NCBI GenBank assembly: GCA_031551765.1
Contig: JAVBNC010000028.1
Location: forward strand, 1-10,108
From: JAVBNC01 sp031551765
Lineage (GTDB): Bacteria > Desulfobacterota > Desulfovibrionia > Desulfovibrionales > Desulfovibrionaceae
DNA: 10,108 nt
Direction of reading: 5' to 3'
Shown here: positions 1 to 6,612 of the stretch, in pieces
Layout of the letters: each line of letters opens with the position of its first letter
How positions within the stretch are numbered: the stretch's first letter is position 1
Program-made: the position numbers and the translations under genes
The notes under the pieces: generated by a model
What the model was told of the DNA's origin: nothing
The model's input: the letters and a program-made list of their open reading frames with translations, nothing else
The model's database searches: none

Positions 1-29
1 GTTCCCTCCTTCCCCCGGACCCCCATCCT

Positions 30-45
30 CCTTCCAAAGAACTTT
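30..45. repeat. Short intergenic repeat, copy 1 (CCTTCCAAAGAACTTT)
   Basis: This 16-base stretch reappears with one inserted G at 7286-7302, just upstream of tRNA-Phe. Both copies are intergenic. The first 16 bases of the window, to the left of it, resemble one arm of the large palindrome at 5115-5158. The window edge may therefore cut through an intergenic element of the same kind. Function is unknown. Confidence 0.4.
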
Positions 46-77
46 ATCAGGGGTGTAATTGGACGTGTTTTGTTGAT

Positions 78-107
78 GCCGCGCGGGTGTAGCGCGGCGT
101 TTTTTTT
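78..107 (+). terminator. Rho-independent terminator of a + strand gene left of the window
   Basis: A 7-bp perfect GC stem (GCCGCGC at 78-84 with GCGCGGC at 92-98, 7-base loop) is followed by G and eight T residues (100-107). On the minus strand the same hairpin is not followed by a T tract. It should therefore stop transcripts entering from the left and not those of the permease gene that ends at 137. The upstream gene itself is outside the window. Confidence 0.85.
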
Positions 108-136
108 AAGCCACAGCCATCCCGTTCTCGCGATTT

Positions 137-934
137 TTACGAAAGCGTCTTCCAGGCCATGTTGGCGGCCAGAACGAAAAGGAGCAGGGCGAAAAGGCGC
201 TTGAGCCGGGGCACGGGCAAGAGGTGCGCCAGTTTCGCGCCCCAGGGCGCGACGCACATGCTGACCGCGGACAGGCCCGCCACGGCCGGCAGGTACACGT
301 AGCCCAGGGACCAGGGCGGCAGGCCCGGCGTGGACCAGCCGTTGAGCATGTAGGAAAGGGAGCCGAACAGGGCTATGGGCATGCCCAGAGCCGCCGATGT
401 GCCGATGGCCTGGCGCAGGGGCACGTTGCAAAAGGTAAGGAAAGGGATGATCTGGGAGCCGCCGCTGATGCCTACAAAGCTGGAAAAAAGCCCTATGGCG
501 CCGCCCACGGCCAGAAGCGCCGGAGTGGACGGCAAATGGCGCGAAGCTTTGGGCTTGGCGTCACGGAACATCTGGACGCCCACGCAGAACAGGAACAGCG
601 TGAACACGCCCATCAGGAATTTTGTGGGCATATGCACGGCCACGGTGCCGCCCAGCACCGTGCCCAGCACGCTGCCCGGCGTGAATTTGGCCACAATGCC
701 CCAAAGCACGGAACCGCGCCTGTGGTGCGCCGTGACGCTGGAAAGGGACGTAAACACGATACTGGCCATGGAAGTGCCCAGGGCCAGGTGCTGCACCTGC
801 TCGGCAACGCCGAAAAGCGGCAGGGTGTAGACCAGAATGGGCACAATGACGATGCCGCCGCCAAGCCCGAGTATCCCGGCCAAGAGGCCCACCAGGCAGC
901 CCAGACAGGCATAGGTGAGCAGTGCGGCGAGCAT
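137..934 (-). CDS. TauE/SafE family membrane permease (putative sulfite/organic-anion exporter)
   Basis: This 265-residue, strongly hydrophobic protein should lie in the inner membrane with about eight helices. It has the two-fold repeat of the TauE/SafE (DUF81) family. Repeat 1 has GILGLGGG at 20-27 followed by VPIL and an ALGTS stretch near 51-55. Repeat 2 has GISGGSQIIPFL at 155-166 followed by AIGTSAALG. Family members move sulfite, sulfoacetate, taurine-derived or other small anions; the substrate cannot be read from sequence. The start is well supported: an AAGGAG ribosome site (941-946) lies 6 bases upstream of the ATG. The gene begins 33 bases after the stop of the AMMECR1 gene on the same strand, so the two are probably co-transcribed. 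Length is normal for the family and no damage is visible. Confidence 0.92.
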   Translation of the reverse strand: MLAALLTYACLGCLVGLLAGILGLGGGIVIVPILVYTLPLFGVAEQVQHLALGTSMASIVFTSLSSVTAHHRRGSVLWGIVAKFTPGSVLGTVLGGTVAVHMPTKFLMGVFTLFLFCVGVQMFRDAKPKASRHLPSTPALLAVGGAIGLFSSFVGISGGSQIIPFLTFCNVPLRQAIGTSAALGMPIALFGSLSYMLNGWSTPGLPPWSLGYVYLPAVAGLSAVSMCVAPWGAKLAHLLPVPRLKRLFALLLFVLAANMAWKTLS

Positions 935-967
935 GGCGCGCTCCTTACGCTACGCGGGAAACCCCAC

Positions 968-1525
968 TCAGATCACTTCCGCCTCAAACCAGAAGAGCTG
1001 GGCTTCGGGATTTTTCCAGGCGTCGGGCGGCAGACCGGCCTTGCGGCAGGTCTGGGCCAGAAAGGTTTCCCGGTCCCAGTTCCATTCCACGGGCACCTGG
1101 GGCAGCAGCAGGCCCTGGCGCTCGCCCTGGCGGATGATCAGGCCGTGACGGCCTATGACCACGGCCGAAGGATCCTGGCAGGGCGTGATCGGCCCCATGA
1201 TGGAAATGCTGATATCCACATTTTTGAACTCTTCCGCCGTGAGTGGCCGGAAGCGGTGGTCCTTGAACGCGGCGGCCATAGCCATGGCCGCCACGGTGCC
1301 GTACAGCGGCCCCCGGCCGACGATGTTCCCGATGCAGCCGCGCAGGGAACCGTCCAGGGTCAGCGTCACGAAAGCCCCCAGTTCGGCGTTGCAAATGCTG
1401 TCCGCCGCCGGTTTGGGCAGGGGGAGCTTCTCCAACTGCAGGGCGTGGGCTATGCTGCGCCGCGCGCATTCATGCAGCAGCAGTTTTTCCTCGTCGCTCA
1501 GGGTCAGTTGAAAGGCGTTGTCCAT
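968..1525 (-). CDS. AMMECR1-domain protein (AmmeMemoRadiSam system protein A)
   Basis: This 185-residue soluble protein is a single AMMECR1 domain. The signature LRGCIG is at residues 61-66. The other blocks of the fold follow in order: an alanine-rich helix with FKDHRF near 87-92, ISISIMGP near 106-112, GRHGLII near 125-131, LPQVPVEWNWD near 141-151, and KAGLPPDAW near 162-170. The molecular function of the family is not established. In many prokaryotes it is encoded beside a Memo-like protein and a radical SAM enzyme; neither partner is in this window. The frame stays open up to 1657, but I place the start at 1525. A GGAGAG site (1531-1536) sits 5 bases upstream of it, the homologous region begins there, and a longer version would overlap the divergent tgt gene. 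It is followed after 33 bases by the TauE/SafE gene, suggesting an operon. Confidence 0.9.
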   Translation of the reverse strand: MDNAFQLTLSDEEKLLLHECARRSIAHALQLEKLPLPKPAADSICNAELGAFVTLTLDGSLRGCIGNIVGRGPLYGTVAAMAMAAAFKDHRFRPLTAEEFKNVDISISIMGPITPCQDPSAVVIGRHGLIIRQGERQGLLLPQVPVEWNWDRETFLAQTCRKAGLPPDAWKNPEAQLFWFEAEVI

Positions 1526-1580
1526 AATATCTCTCCAGACGGGGCGCGGCATCACGGCAAAAGGAGCCGCTGCCCGGGCT

Positions 1581-1608
1581 TTGCAGGCGGGCGCTTCCGG
1601 GATATAGT
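1581..1608 (+). promoter_or_regulatory. Sigma70-like promoter for tgt
   Basis: A -35 like box TTGCAG (1581-1586) and a -10 box TATAGT (1603-1608) are separated by 16 bases. Transcription would be expected to begin about 7 bases after the -10 box, near 1615, which is the A of the tgt start codon. No convincing Shine-Dalgarno sequence precedes that ATG. The arrangement therefore suggests a leaderless or nearly leaderless mRNA. This is a match by eye, not a scored prediction. Confidence 0.5.
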
Positions 1609-1614
1609 CGAATA

Positions 1615-2796
1615 ATGAAGAATAGCACATCGAATTCCGGCGCACAAACGGCCGCAACTCCGGGCCGTTTTTTTATTGAAGGTTCGGACGGCGCGGCCAG
1701 GGCCGGGCTGCTGCACACCGGCCACGGCACGGTACCCACGCCCATGTTCATGCCCGTGGGCACCGTGGGCAGCGTGAAAGCCATAGCTCCGGACGACCTG
1801 GCCGCCGTGGACGCGCGCATCATTCTAGGCAACACCTATCACCTGTATCTGCGGCCCGGCGACGAACTGGTGGCCCGGCGGGGCGGCCTGCACCGTTTCG
1901 CGGCCTGGGACCGGCCCATTTTGACGGACAGCGGCGGGTATCAGGCATTCAGTCTCTCCTCCCTGCGCAAGATCAGCGAGGAAGGCGTGTTGTTCCGCTC
2001 CCATCTGGACGGAAGCAAGCATCTGTTCACCCCGGAAAAAGTGCTGTCCATCCAGCGCAACCTCGGCTCGGACATCATGATGGTGCTGGACGAATGCGTC
2101 CCGTACGGCACGGCCTACGAGTATACGAAAAAATCCATAGCCCTGACCACGCGCTGGGCTTTGCGTTCCCGCGCGGCGTTTCCCGCTGAGCTGACGCAAA
2201 GCGGGCAGGCGTACAACCTGCTTTTCGCCATCACCCAGGGCGGCTTTTTCAAAGACCTGCGCACGGCTTCCGTGGAGGATCTGGCGCCGCACGACTTTGA
2301 CGGCTTTGCCATGGGCGGGCTTTCCGTCGGGGAGCCCAAACCGGAAATGTATGAGCTTCTGGCCCATACGGCCCCGCAGCTTCCCGCGCATAAGCCGCGC
2401 TATCTGATGGGCGTGGGCACGCCCTTTGACATTTTGACCGGCATCAAAAACGGCGTGGACATGTTCGACTGCGTGCTGCCCACCCGCAACGCGCGCAACG
2501 GCACGCTGTACACGTCCCTGGGCAAGATCAACATCAAACGCAAAGAATTCGCGGAAGACGACGGCCCCCTGGACCCAACCTGCAACTGCTACACCTGCCG
2601 CACTTTCTCCAGAGCTTACTTACGCCACTTGTACGTGGCCAAGGAACTGCTCTCTTTCCGGCTCAATTCCCTGCACAACCTGGCCTATTTTCTGGACTTG
2701 GCGCGGGAAGCGCGCGCGGCGATTCTTGAAGGCCGCTTCGCGATGCTGTATATGAAAATGGCAGCGCTCTATCCGGATGAGGCGGAACACGCCTGA
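1615..2796 (+). CDS. tgt: Queuine tRNA-ribosyltransferase (tRNA-guanine transglycosylase)
   Basis: This 393-residue cytosolic enzyme exchanges guanine-34 in GUN-anticodon tRNAs (Asp, Asn, His, Tyr) for the queuosine precursor preQ1. The key elements are visible. TDSGGYQ at 104-110 carries the catalytic Asp105. LDEC is at 158-161 and GGLSVGE at 234-240. FDCVLPTRNARNG carries the nucleophile Asp285. The zinc site is Cys323, Cys325, Cys328 and His354, with the same 26-residue spacing from last Cys to His as the E. coli enzyme. The start at 1615 is the only ATG before residue 44, but it lacks a good ribosome site. It adds about 18 low-complexity residues ahead of the usual family N terminus (FFIEGSDGAARAG). 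The DNA for codons 11-20 contains a terminator-like hairpin. The ClC gene follows 72 bases downstream on the same strand. Confidence 0.97.
   Translation: MKNSTSNSGAQTAATPGRFFIEGSDGAARAGLLHTGHGTVPTPMFMPVGTVGSVKAIAPDDLAAVDARIILGNTYHLYLRPGDELVARRGGLHRFAAWDRPILTDSGGYQAFSLSSLRKISEEGVLFRSHLDGSKHLFTPEKVLSIQRNLGSDIMMVLDECVPYGTAYEYTKKSIALTTRWALRSRAAFPAELTQSGQAYNLLFAITQGGFFKDLRTASVEDLAPHDFDGFAMGGLSVGEPKPEMYELLAHTAPQLPAHKPRYLMGVGTPFDILTGIKNGVDMFDCVLPTRNARNGTLYTSLGKINIKRKEFAEDDGPLDPTCNCYTCRTFSRAYLRHLYVAKELLSFRLNSLHNLAYFLDLAREARAAILEGRFAMLYMKMAALYPDEAEHA
1646..1674 (+). terminator. Terminator-like hairpin inside the start of tgt (possible attenuator)
   Basis: AAACGGCC (1646-1653) pairs perfectly with GGCCGTTT (1663-1670) around a 9-base loop, and T residues run through 1674. 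This has the form of an intrinsic terminator in the sense direction. It lies within codons 11-20 of tgt, about 30 bases after the presumed transcription start. It may be a regulated attenuator kept open by translating ribosomes. It could instead be a by-product of coding a Gly-Arg-Phe-Phe stretch. Confidence 0.4.
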
Positions 2797-2821
2797 ACGT
2801 AGCGCGGCCCCAGGTGCCACC

Positions 2822-2847
2822 CCCGGCGGTGCGCCTGTGCCGCCGGG
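2822..2847 (+). other. GC-rich hairpin between tgt and the ClC gene
   Basis: CCCGGCGG (2822-2829) and CCGCCGGG (2840-2847) form an 8-bp perfect stem with a 10-base loop. No T tract follows, so it is not a typical Rho-independent terminator. It ends 8 bases before the ribosome site of the ClC gene (2856-2863). It could protect a processed tgt-ClC transcript or modulate translation. Its role is not known. Confidence 0.5.
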
Positions 2848-2868
2848 CGCATGCGAAGGAGGGATGCC

Positions 2869-4155
2869 ATGCCCCATCGCGGCCCTTGGTGGCTGCCCCT
2901 GGCCTTGTGGCGGCGGAAGGAAGCCCGCCGTTCCCTGTTGCTGTGGGTGGCGCCCGTAGGCATAGGCTGCGCGGCCGCGCTGCTGGCCTTTGCGGCCAAT
3001 GCGGCTTTCGGCCTTTTTACAAGTTTTGCCGAGCACCGCTGGTGGCCCTTTGTGGCCCTGCCCCTGGGCGGCGCGGCGCTTACCTGGTTCATGCGCCGGG
3101 TGGGGCCGGGCGCGGAAGGCAGCGGCATCCAACAGGTCATCGCGGCCTTGCGGGTCGCGGACGAGCCGGGGCGCATGGGCCGCCTTGTGGCCGTGCGGCT
3201 GGCTCTGGCCAAGTTCGCGGCCATTGTGGGGGGGCTTGGTTCCGGCTTTGTGCTGGGCCTGGAAGGCCCCACCGTGCAGATAGGCGCCAGCCTGTTTTAT
3301 TCTTTCCGGCGTTTTCTTGCCGTTGACGGCGTGGTGCAGCGCCGCCAGCTTCTTCTGGCGGGAGGGGCGGCGGGCATTGCCGCCGCGTTCAACGCGCCCA
3401 TGGCCGGGCTGATTTTCGCCTTTGAGGAATTGTCCTTTTCAGCCAAGGGGCATACATCGGGCAAGCTGGTTCTGGCCGTCATTCTGGCCGGGGTGGTGGC
3501 GGAGCCGGTGTTCGGCTACCAGAGCTACTTCGGGCGCGTCACCCTGACGGCCGCCATGCCCCTGGCGCATATCCCCCTGCTGCTGGCTCTGGCGTTTTTG
3601 GGCGGGCTGGTCGGCGGGGGCTTTTCCTGGCTGACCATCCACACGGCGCGCTGGATGCCCGCATCGCTCCTGCGCCTGCAAGTGGCGCGGCCCTATTGCT
3701 TTGTGGCCCTGTGCGGGTTGTGCATCGCGCTGGCCGGGCTGGCCGCGCCCATTCACGGCAGCGGGGCGGAGCTGGTCAAAGAAGTGCTGGCCGGCAAGGC
3801 CAGCCTGGACTGGCAGTACATGCCGCTGAAACTTGCCGGCCTGCTGCTGACCTTTCTCACCGGACTGCCCGGCGGCATTTTTTCGCCGTCGCTCTCGGTG
3901 GGCGCGGGGCTTGGTTCCTGGTTTCTCCCCCTGGTCAGCCAGCCCTGGCACAATGTGTTCATTGCCGCGGGCATGGCCGCCGTGCTGGCGGGCGTGACCA
4001 GGGCCCCGCTTACCACGGCCTTTATCCTGATTGAAATGACCGACGGGCACAGCATGGTGCTGGAGGCCCTGCTCGCGGCGCTTCTGGCCGCCTGGACAGC
4101 GCGTTTTTTCCGGGTGCGTTTTTACCACGATTTGGCGGAACGCATCCTGCGTTGA
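2869..4155 (+). CDS. ClC-family chloride/proton antiporter
   Basis: This 428-residue polytopic inner-membrane protein belongs to the ClC chloride channel/transporter family. The ion-pathway motifs are in order: GSGIQ at 84-88 (usually GSGIP; the chloride-binding Ser85 is kept), GLEGP at 130-134 with the gating Glu132, and a FEEL segment with Glu186/Glu187. That last segment matches the internal proton-transfer glutamate of exchanger-type ClCs. GIFSP is at 336-340, and a Tyr at 419 (RFYHDL) aligns with E. coli ClC Tyr445. Keeping both the gating and the proton glutamate argues for a Cl-/H+ exchanger and not a channel. There is no C-terminal CBS domain. The start at 2869 has an AAGGAGGG site (2856-2863) 5 bases upstream; an in-frame ATG at 2851 has no such site. 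The gene follows tgt by 72 bases and converges on mutM with a 14-base gap. Confidence 0.95.
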   Translation: MPHRGPWWLPLALWRRKEARRSLLLWVAPVGIGCAAALLAFAANAAFGLFTSFAEHRWWPFVALPLGGAALTWFMRRVGPGAEGSGIQQVIAALRVADEPGRMGRLVAVRLALAKFAAIVGGLGSGFVLGLEGPTVQIGASLFYSFRRFLAVDGVVQRRQLLLAGGAAGIAAAFNAPMAGLIFAFEELSFSAKGHTSGKLVLAVILAGVVAEPVFGYQSYFGRVTLTAAMPLAHIPLLLALAFLGGLVGGGFSWLTIHTARWMPASLLRLQVARPYCFVALCGLCIALAGLAAPIHGSGAELVKEVLAGKASLDWQYMPLKLAGLLLTFLTGLPGGIFSPSLSVGAGLGSWFLPLVSQPWHNVFIAAGMAAVLAGVTRAPLTTAFILIEMTDGHSMVLEALLAALLAAWTARFFRVRFYHDLAERILR

Positions 4156-4169
4156 AAGGGCGGGGTGCG

Positions 4170-5027
4170 CTATTTCTGGCAGCGCGCGCAAAACACGGTA
4201 GTGCGCCCGGCAACGGTAGTTTTTTGCAGCGGCTTGCCGCAGGCGGTACAGGGCTGGCCGCTTCTGCCGTAGACGTGGAAGCTGTTCTGAAAGGCTCCGG
4301 CGTCGCCGTTGGCGTCGCGGTAGTCGCGGATGGAGCTGCCGCATTGCTCAATGGATTCGGACAGCACGTCCTTAAGCGCGGCGAGCAGGGCGGCGAGGCG
4401 TTCGGGACTGAGCTCCAAGGCCGGGGCGTCGGGACGGATTCCGGCGCGGAAACAGGCTTCGTCGGCGTAGATGTTGCCCACGCCAGCGATCATGGTCTGG
4501 TCCAGGAGCAGGGCCTTTATTTTGCCGCGCCGTTCGGAAAAGGCGCTGATAAAGGCCAGGGGCGCAAGGCTGAGAGGTTCCGGCCCCAGCTTTTGCCAGA
4601 AGGGCCAGTCCGTAAGATTTTCCGGTCGCATAAGGCGGCAATAGCCAAAGGTGCGCACATCGTCGAAAAAGAGCCGGGCGGCCGGGGCGCTTGCCGTGGC
4701 CGCGAGGTCAAAGACCATGCGCGTGTGGGCGTGGGGCTGGGCTTCCGGCCCGTGCACGAACAGGCGTCCGGTCATCTTGAGGTGAAAGGCCAGCAGAAAG
4801 GCGGTGGGCGCGTCCTGCCCGGCTTTGGGAGCGGCCAGGTCCAGCAGCAGGAGTTTCCCCCGCCGCCAAACGCGGAGAATGCGCGCGCCGGGAACGGCTT
4901 TGGGCAGCAGCGCTTTGCCCGCCTCCAGCGTTTTGGCGTGCAGCACATGCACGGCCGTAATGCTGCGGCCGACCACCTGCGGGGCCAGGGTACGGGCTAC
5001 GGTTTCGACTTCGGGTAACTCAGGCAT
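4170..5027 (-). CDS. mutM: Formamidopyrimidine-DNA glycosylase (Fpg/MutM)
   Basis: This bifunctional base-excision repair enzyme removes 8-oxoguanine and formamidopyrimidines and then cuts the abasic strand. The protein has 285 residues. It begins MPELPEVETV, with the catalytic N-terminal Pro2 and the Glu3 that assists it. Lys58 sits in the RRGK loop. HLKMTGRL near 82-89 and GVGNIYADE at 182-190 are the conserved central and helix-two-turn-helix regions. The C-terminal zinc finger uses Cys260, Cys263, Cys280 and Cys283, and the finger arginine (GRTTVFC) is intact. The start is fixed by the obligatory Pro2; only a weak AAGG lies upstream. It is slightly longer than E. coli Fpg because of a small insertion near residues 66-75. 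The upstream gene on the same strand is separated by 143 bases holding a large palindrome, so it probably has its own promoter. Confidence 0.98.
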   Translation of the reverse strand: MPELPEVETVARTLAPQVVGRSITAVHVLHAKTLEAGKALLPKAVPGARILRVWRRGKLLLLDLAAPKAGQDAPTAFLLAFHLKMTGRLFVHGPEAQPHAHTRMVFDLAATASAPAARLFFDDVRTFGYCRLMRPENLTDWPFWQKLGPEPLSLAPLAFISAFSERRGKIKALLLDQTMIAGVGNIYADEACFRAGIRPDAPALELSPERLAALLAALKDVLSESIEQCGSSIRDYRDANGDAGAFQNSFHVYGRSGQPCTACGKPLQKTTVAGRTTVFCARCQK

Positions 5028-5079
5028 AAGAGAACCTTATACCCCCGGAGGGGCCGGAGCGGCCTTCCCGCGCAGGCCA

Positions 5080-5114
5080 GGCCCGCCAGGGCCTATGGAG
5101 CGACAAGGCGGGCC
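5080..5114. repeat. GC-rich inverted repeat beside the large palindrome
   Basis: GGCCCGCC (5080-5087) and GGCGGGCC (5107-5114) are perfect 8-bp inverted arms around a 19-base loop. They abut the 44-bp palindrome that starts at 5115. The two together make almost 80 bases of potential secondary structure upstream of mutM. Confidence 0.5.
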
Positions 5115-5158
5115 GGGGAGGGAGGAAACTTTTTTGCAAAAAAGTTTCCTCCCTCCCC
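5115..5158. repeat. 44-bp perfect palindrome (candidate terminator or dispersed intergenic element)
   Basis: The stretch is self-complementary over all 44 bases, with its centre between 5136 and 5137. The outer arms are GGGGAGGGAGGAAAC and its complement. The core is six T, then GC, then six A. It lies 12 bases past the stop of the minus-strand PaaK-like gene and before mutM. A terminator role for the PaaK-like transcript is plausible, but no free T tract follows the full stem on either strand. The left window edge resembles one arm of it, with 13 of 15 bases matching. Confidence 0.7.
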
Positions 5159-5170
5159 GATTCGTCTTCA

Positions 5171-6436
5171 TTAATCCCACACCCTTTTGTCTTCGATCAG
5201 CTTGATCTGGGGAGGCAGGGTGCCGGGGGCCAGGATCTTGAGTTCGGGACGCAGCTTGATGCGTTCGCGGAAGCTGTGCAGCAGCTCGTCCTCGCGTTTG
5301 AAGTTGGTGCTTTCGATGAACAGGGTCATTTCGTCCACGCCGCCGGGGTTGGTGACCTCAATCTGCCAGCGCTTGATTTCCTCAAAGCGGGAGATGACCT
5401 GCTCCACCTGGTGCGGGTACACGAACATGCCCTTGATGCGCGCGGTGGTGTCCACGCGGCCCACAATGGAGCTGAGGCGCGGACTGGTGCGGCCGCATGC
5501 GCAGGGTGAGCGGTCGATGTAGGAGAGGTCGCCGGTGGCCAGGCGGATGAGGGGGTAGGTCTTGTTAAAGGCCGTGACCACGATTTCGCCCACTTCGCCG
5601 TCTTTCAGCGGGATGCCCGTGTCCGGGTGGCAGATTTCGACATAGGCGCGGTTGGCGATATGCAGGCCGGTCTTGTGGAAGCATTCGTAGCCTATGCAGC
5701 CCACGTCCGCCGTGCCGTAACCCTGGCGCATGATCAGGTCGAACTTCTTTTCCAGCTGGCTGCGCATTTTTTCGGAGAATTTTTCGCCGGTGACGAAGGC
5801 CACTTCCAGGAACAAGTCTTTGCGCAGGTTCAGGCCTTTTTCCTCGCCTTTCTGGGCCAGGTGCAGCAGGTAGCTGGGGGTGCCCACGTAGCCGGAAACC
5901 CGGAGTTTCTGCATGATTTCGATCTGGGTGGCGGCGTTGCTGGGGCCGGCGGGCACCACGGCGCAGCCGAGGTTGCGCAGGGGCTCTTCCAGCATCAGAC
6001 CGGCCGGGGCCAGATGGTAGTTGAAGGTGACCTGGGCCACGTCGCCGGGCCGGAAGCCCACGGAATAAAAGGCTTCCGTATAGCCCCAGTAGTCTTCGGC
6101 GCGGTCTTCCGGGTCGAAAATGGGGCCGGGGGAGAGAAATACGCGCTTGAGTTCCCCCAGATCTTTGGTAAGAAGGCCGCCCAGGCGCGGTCCCATGGAC
6201 TGGAGAAAGATCAGTTCTTTCTTTTTGAGGATGGGGATGTGCTTGAGGTCCGACAGGGACTTGAGCTTGTCCACGTTGAATTGGGCGCGGTCAAAGCGTT
6301 TTTTGACATCCTCGGAATATCTGTAGGCGTAGGAAAGCAACTCTTTGAGCTGGATAAGGTAATACTGCTTACGCTCCCCTTCATCCAGCACTTCGCGGCG
6401 GCTGTAGATGCCTTCTGTACGGTCTTTGCGGGTCAT
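5171..6436 (-). CDS. PaaK-like adenylate-forming protein (phenylacetate-CoA ligase family), atypical P-loop
   Basis: The 421 residues match the overall layout of phenylacetate-CoA ligases, which activate aryl acids as AMP esters and then form the CoA thioester. Visible blocks are VPAGPSN near 161-167 (PaaK-type acyl pocket region), GTPSYL at 185-190, and YGTADVG at 240-246 in place of the usual YGxTE-like motif. TGD is at 301-303, with a Cys-x-Cys-Gly-Arg-Thr segment near 312-317, and the hinge region GRVD with KGMFVYP is near 327-341. A C-terminal GTLPP-x-IK segment is near 406-412. The striking departure is at 102-109. There the family's Ser/Thr/Gly-rich phosphate loop (SSGTTGKPT type) is replaced by SPGPIFDP. 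It may be an enzyme with a changed nucleotide site, or a non-adenylating homologue; the substrate is unknown. A GGAG (6444-6447) lies 7 bases upstream of the ATG. Confidence 0.85.
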   Translation of the reverse strand: MTRKDRTEGIYSRREVLDEGERKQYYLIQLKELLSYAYRYSEDVKKRFDRAQFNVDKLKSLSDLKHIPILKKKELIFLQSMGPRLGGLLTKDLGELKRVFLSPGPIFDPEDRAEDYWGYTEAFYSVGFRPGDVAQVTFNYHLAPAGLMLEEPLRNLGCAVVPAGPSNAATQIEIMQKLRVSGYVGTPSYLLHLAQKGEEKGLNLRKDLFLEVAFVTGEKFSEKMRSQLEKKFDLIMRQGYGTADVGCIGYECFHKTGLHIANRAYVEICHPDTGIPLKDGEVGEIVVTAFNKTYPLIRLATGDLSYIDRSPCACGRTSPRLSSIVGRVDTTARIKGMFVYPHQVEQVISRFEEIKRWQIEVTNPGGVDEMTLFIESTNFKREDELLHSFRERIKLRPELKILAPGTLPPQIKLIEDKRVWD

Positions 6437-6612
6437 ACGAACACTCCATTTGGACTGGCTTTAAGCGTCAAGGCGCTCTAGGATGCCCTCTTAGCGTCTT
6501 GAAAATAATTTGGCAAGAGAAAAAAAATATAATTAATTATTTTATGTAGTTATGATGGGTTTTTGTTGAGCCGAAAACAGCCGTCAACGGCCCAGTTTAA
6601 TGGGATATTGCC
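6437..6612. promoter_or_regulatory. Divergent AT-rich intergenic region between the PaaK-like and HPP genes
   Basis: These 176 bases separate two divergent genes and contain an unusually AT-rich tract (about 6499-6560) in otherwise GC-rich DNA. A perfect TATAAT is at 6528-6533 on the + strand. The nearest TTGAAA (6499-6504) is 23 bases upstream, too far for a standard sigma70 promoter. I can therefore name only a -10 candidate for the HPP gene. No clear minus-strand promoter or operator was recognised. Confidence 0.35.

Noticed and set aside
224..1615. Long + strand open frame (463 codons)
   Set aside because: It is antisense to the TauE/SafE and AMMECR1 genes, both of which have clear motifs and ribosome sites. 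The translation is rich in Gly, His, Gln and Arg, as expected of a shadow frame in GC-rich DNA.
4141..4200. Bidirectional terminator between the convergent ClC and mutM genes
   Set aside because: Only 14 bases separate the stops, and the short GCGC pairings nearby lack a T tract.
4152..5018. + strand open frame opposite mutM
   Set aside because: It mirrors mutM almost exactly, has no recognisable motif and is explained by high GC content.
5627..6481. + strand open frame opposite the PaaK-like gene
   Set aside because: Antisense shadow with repetitive Gly, Ala, Val and Phe composition and no domain; the minus-strand gene is well supported.
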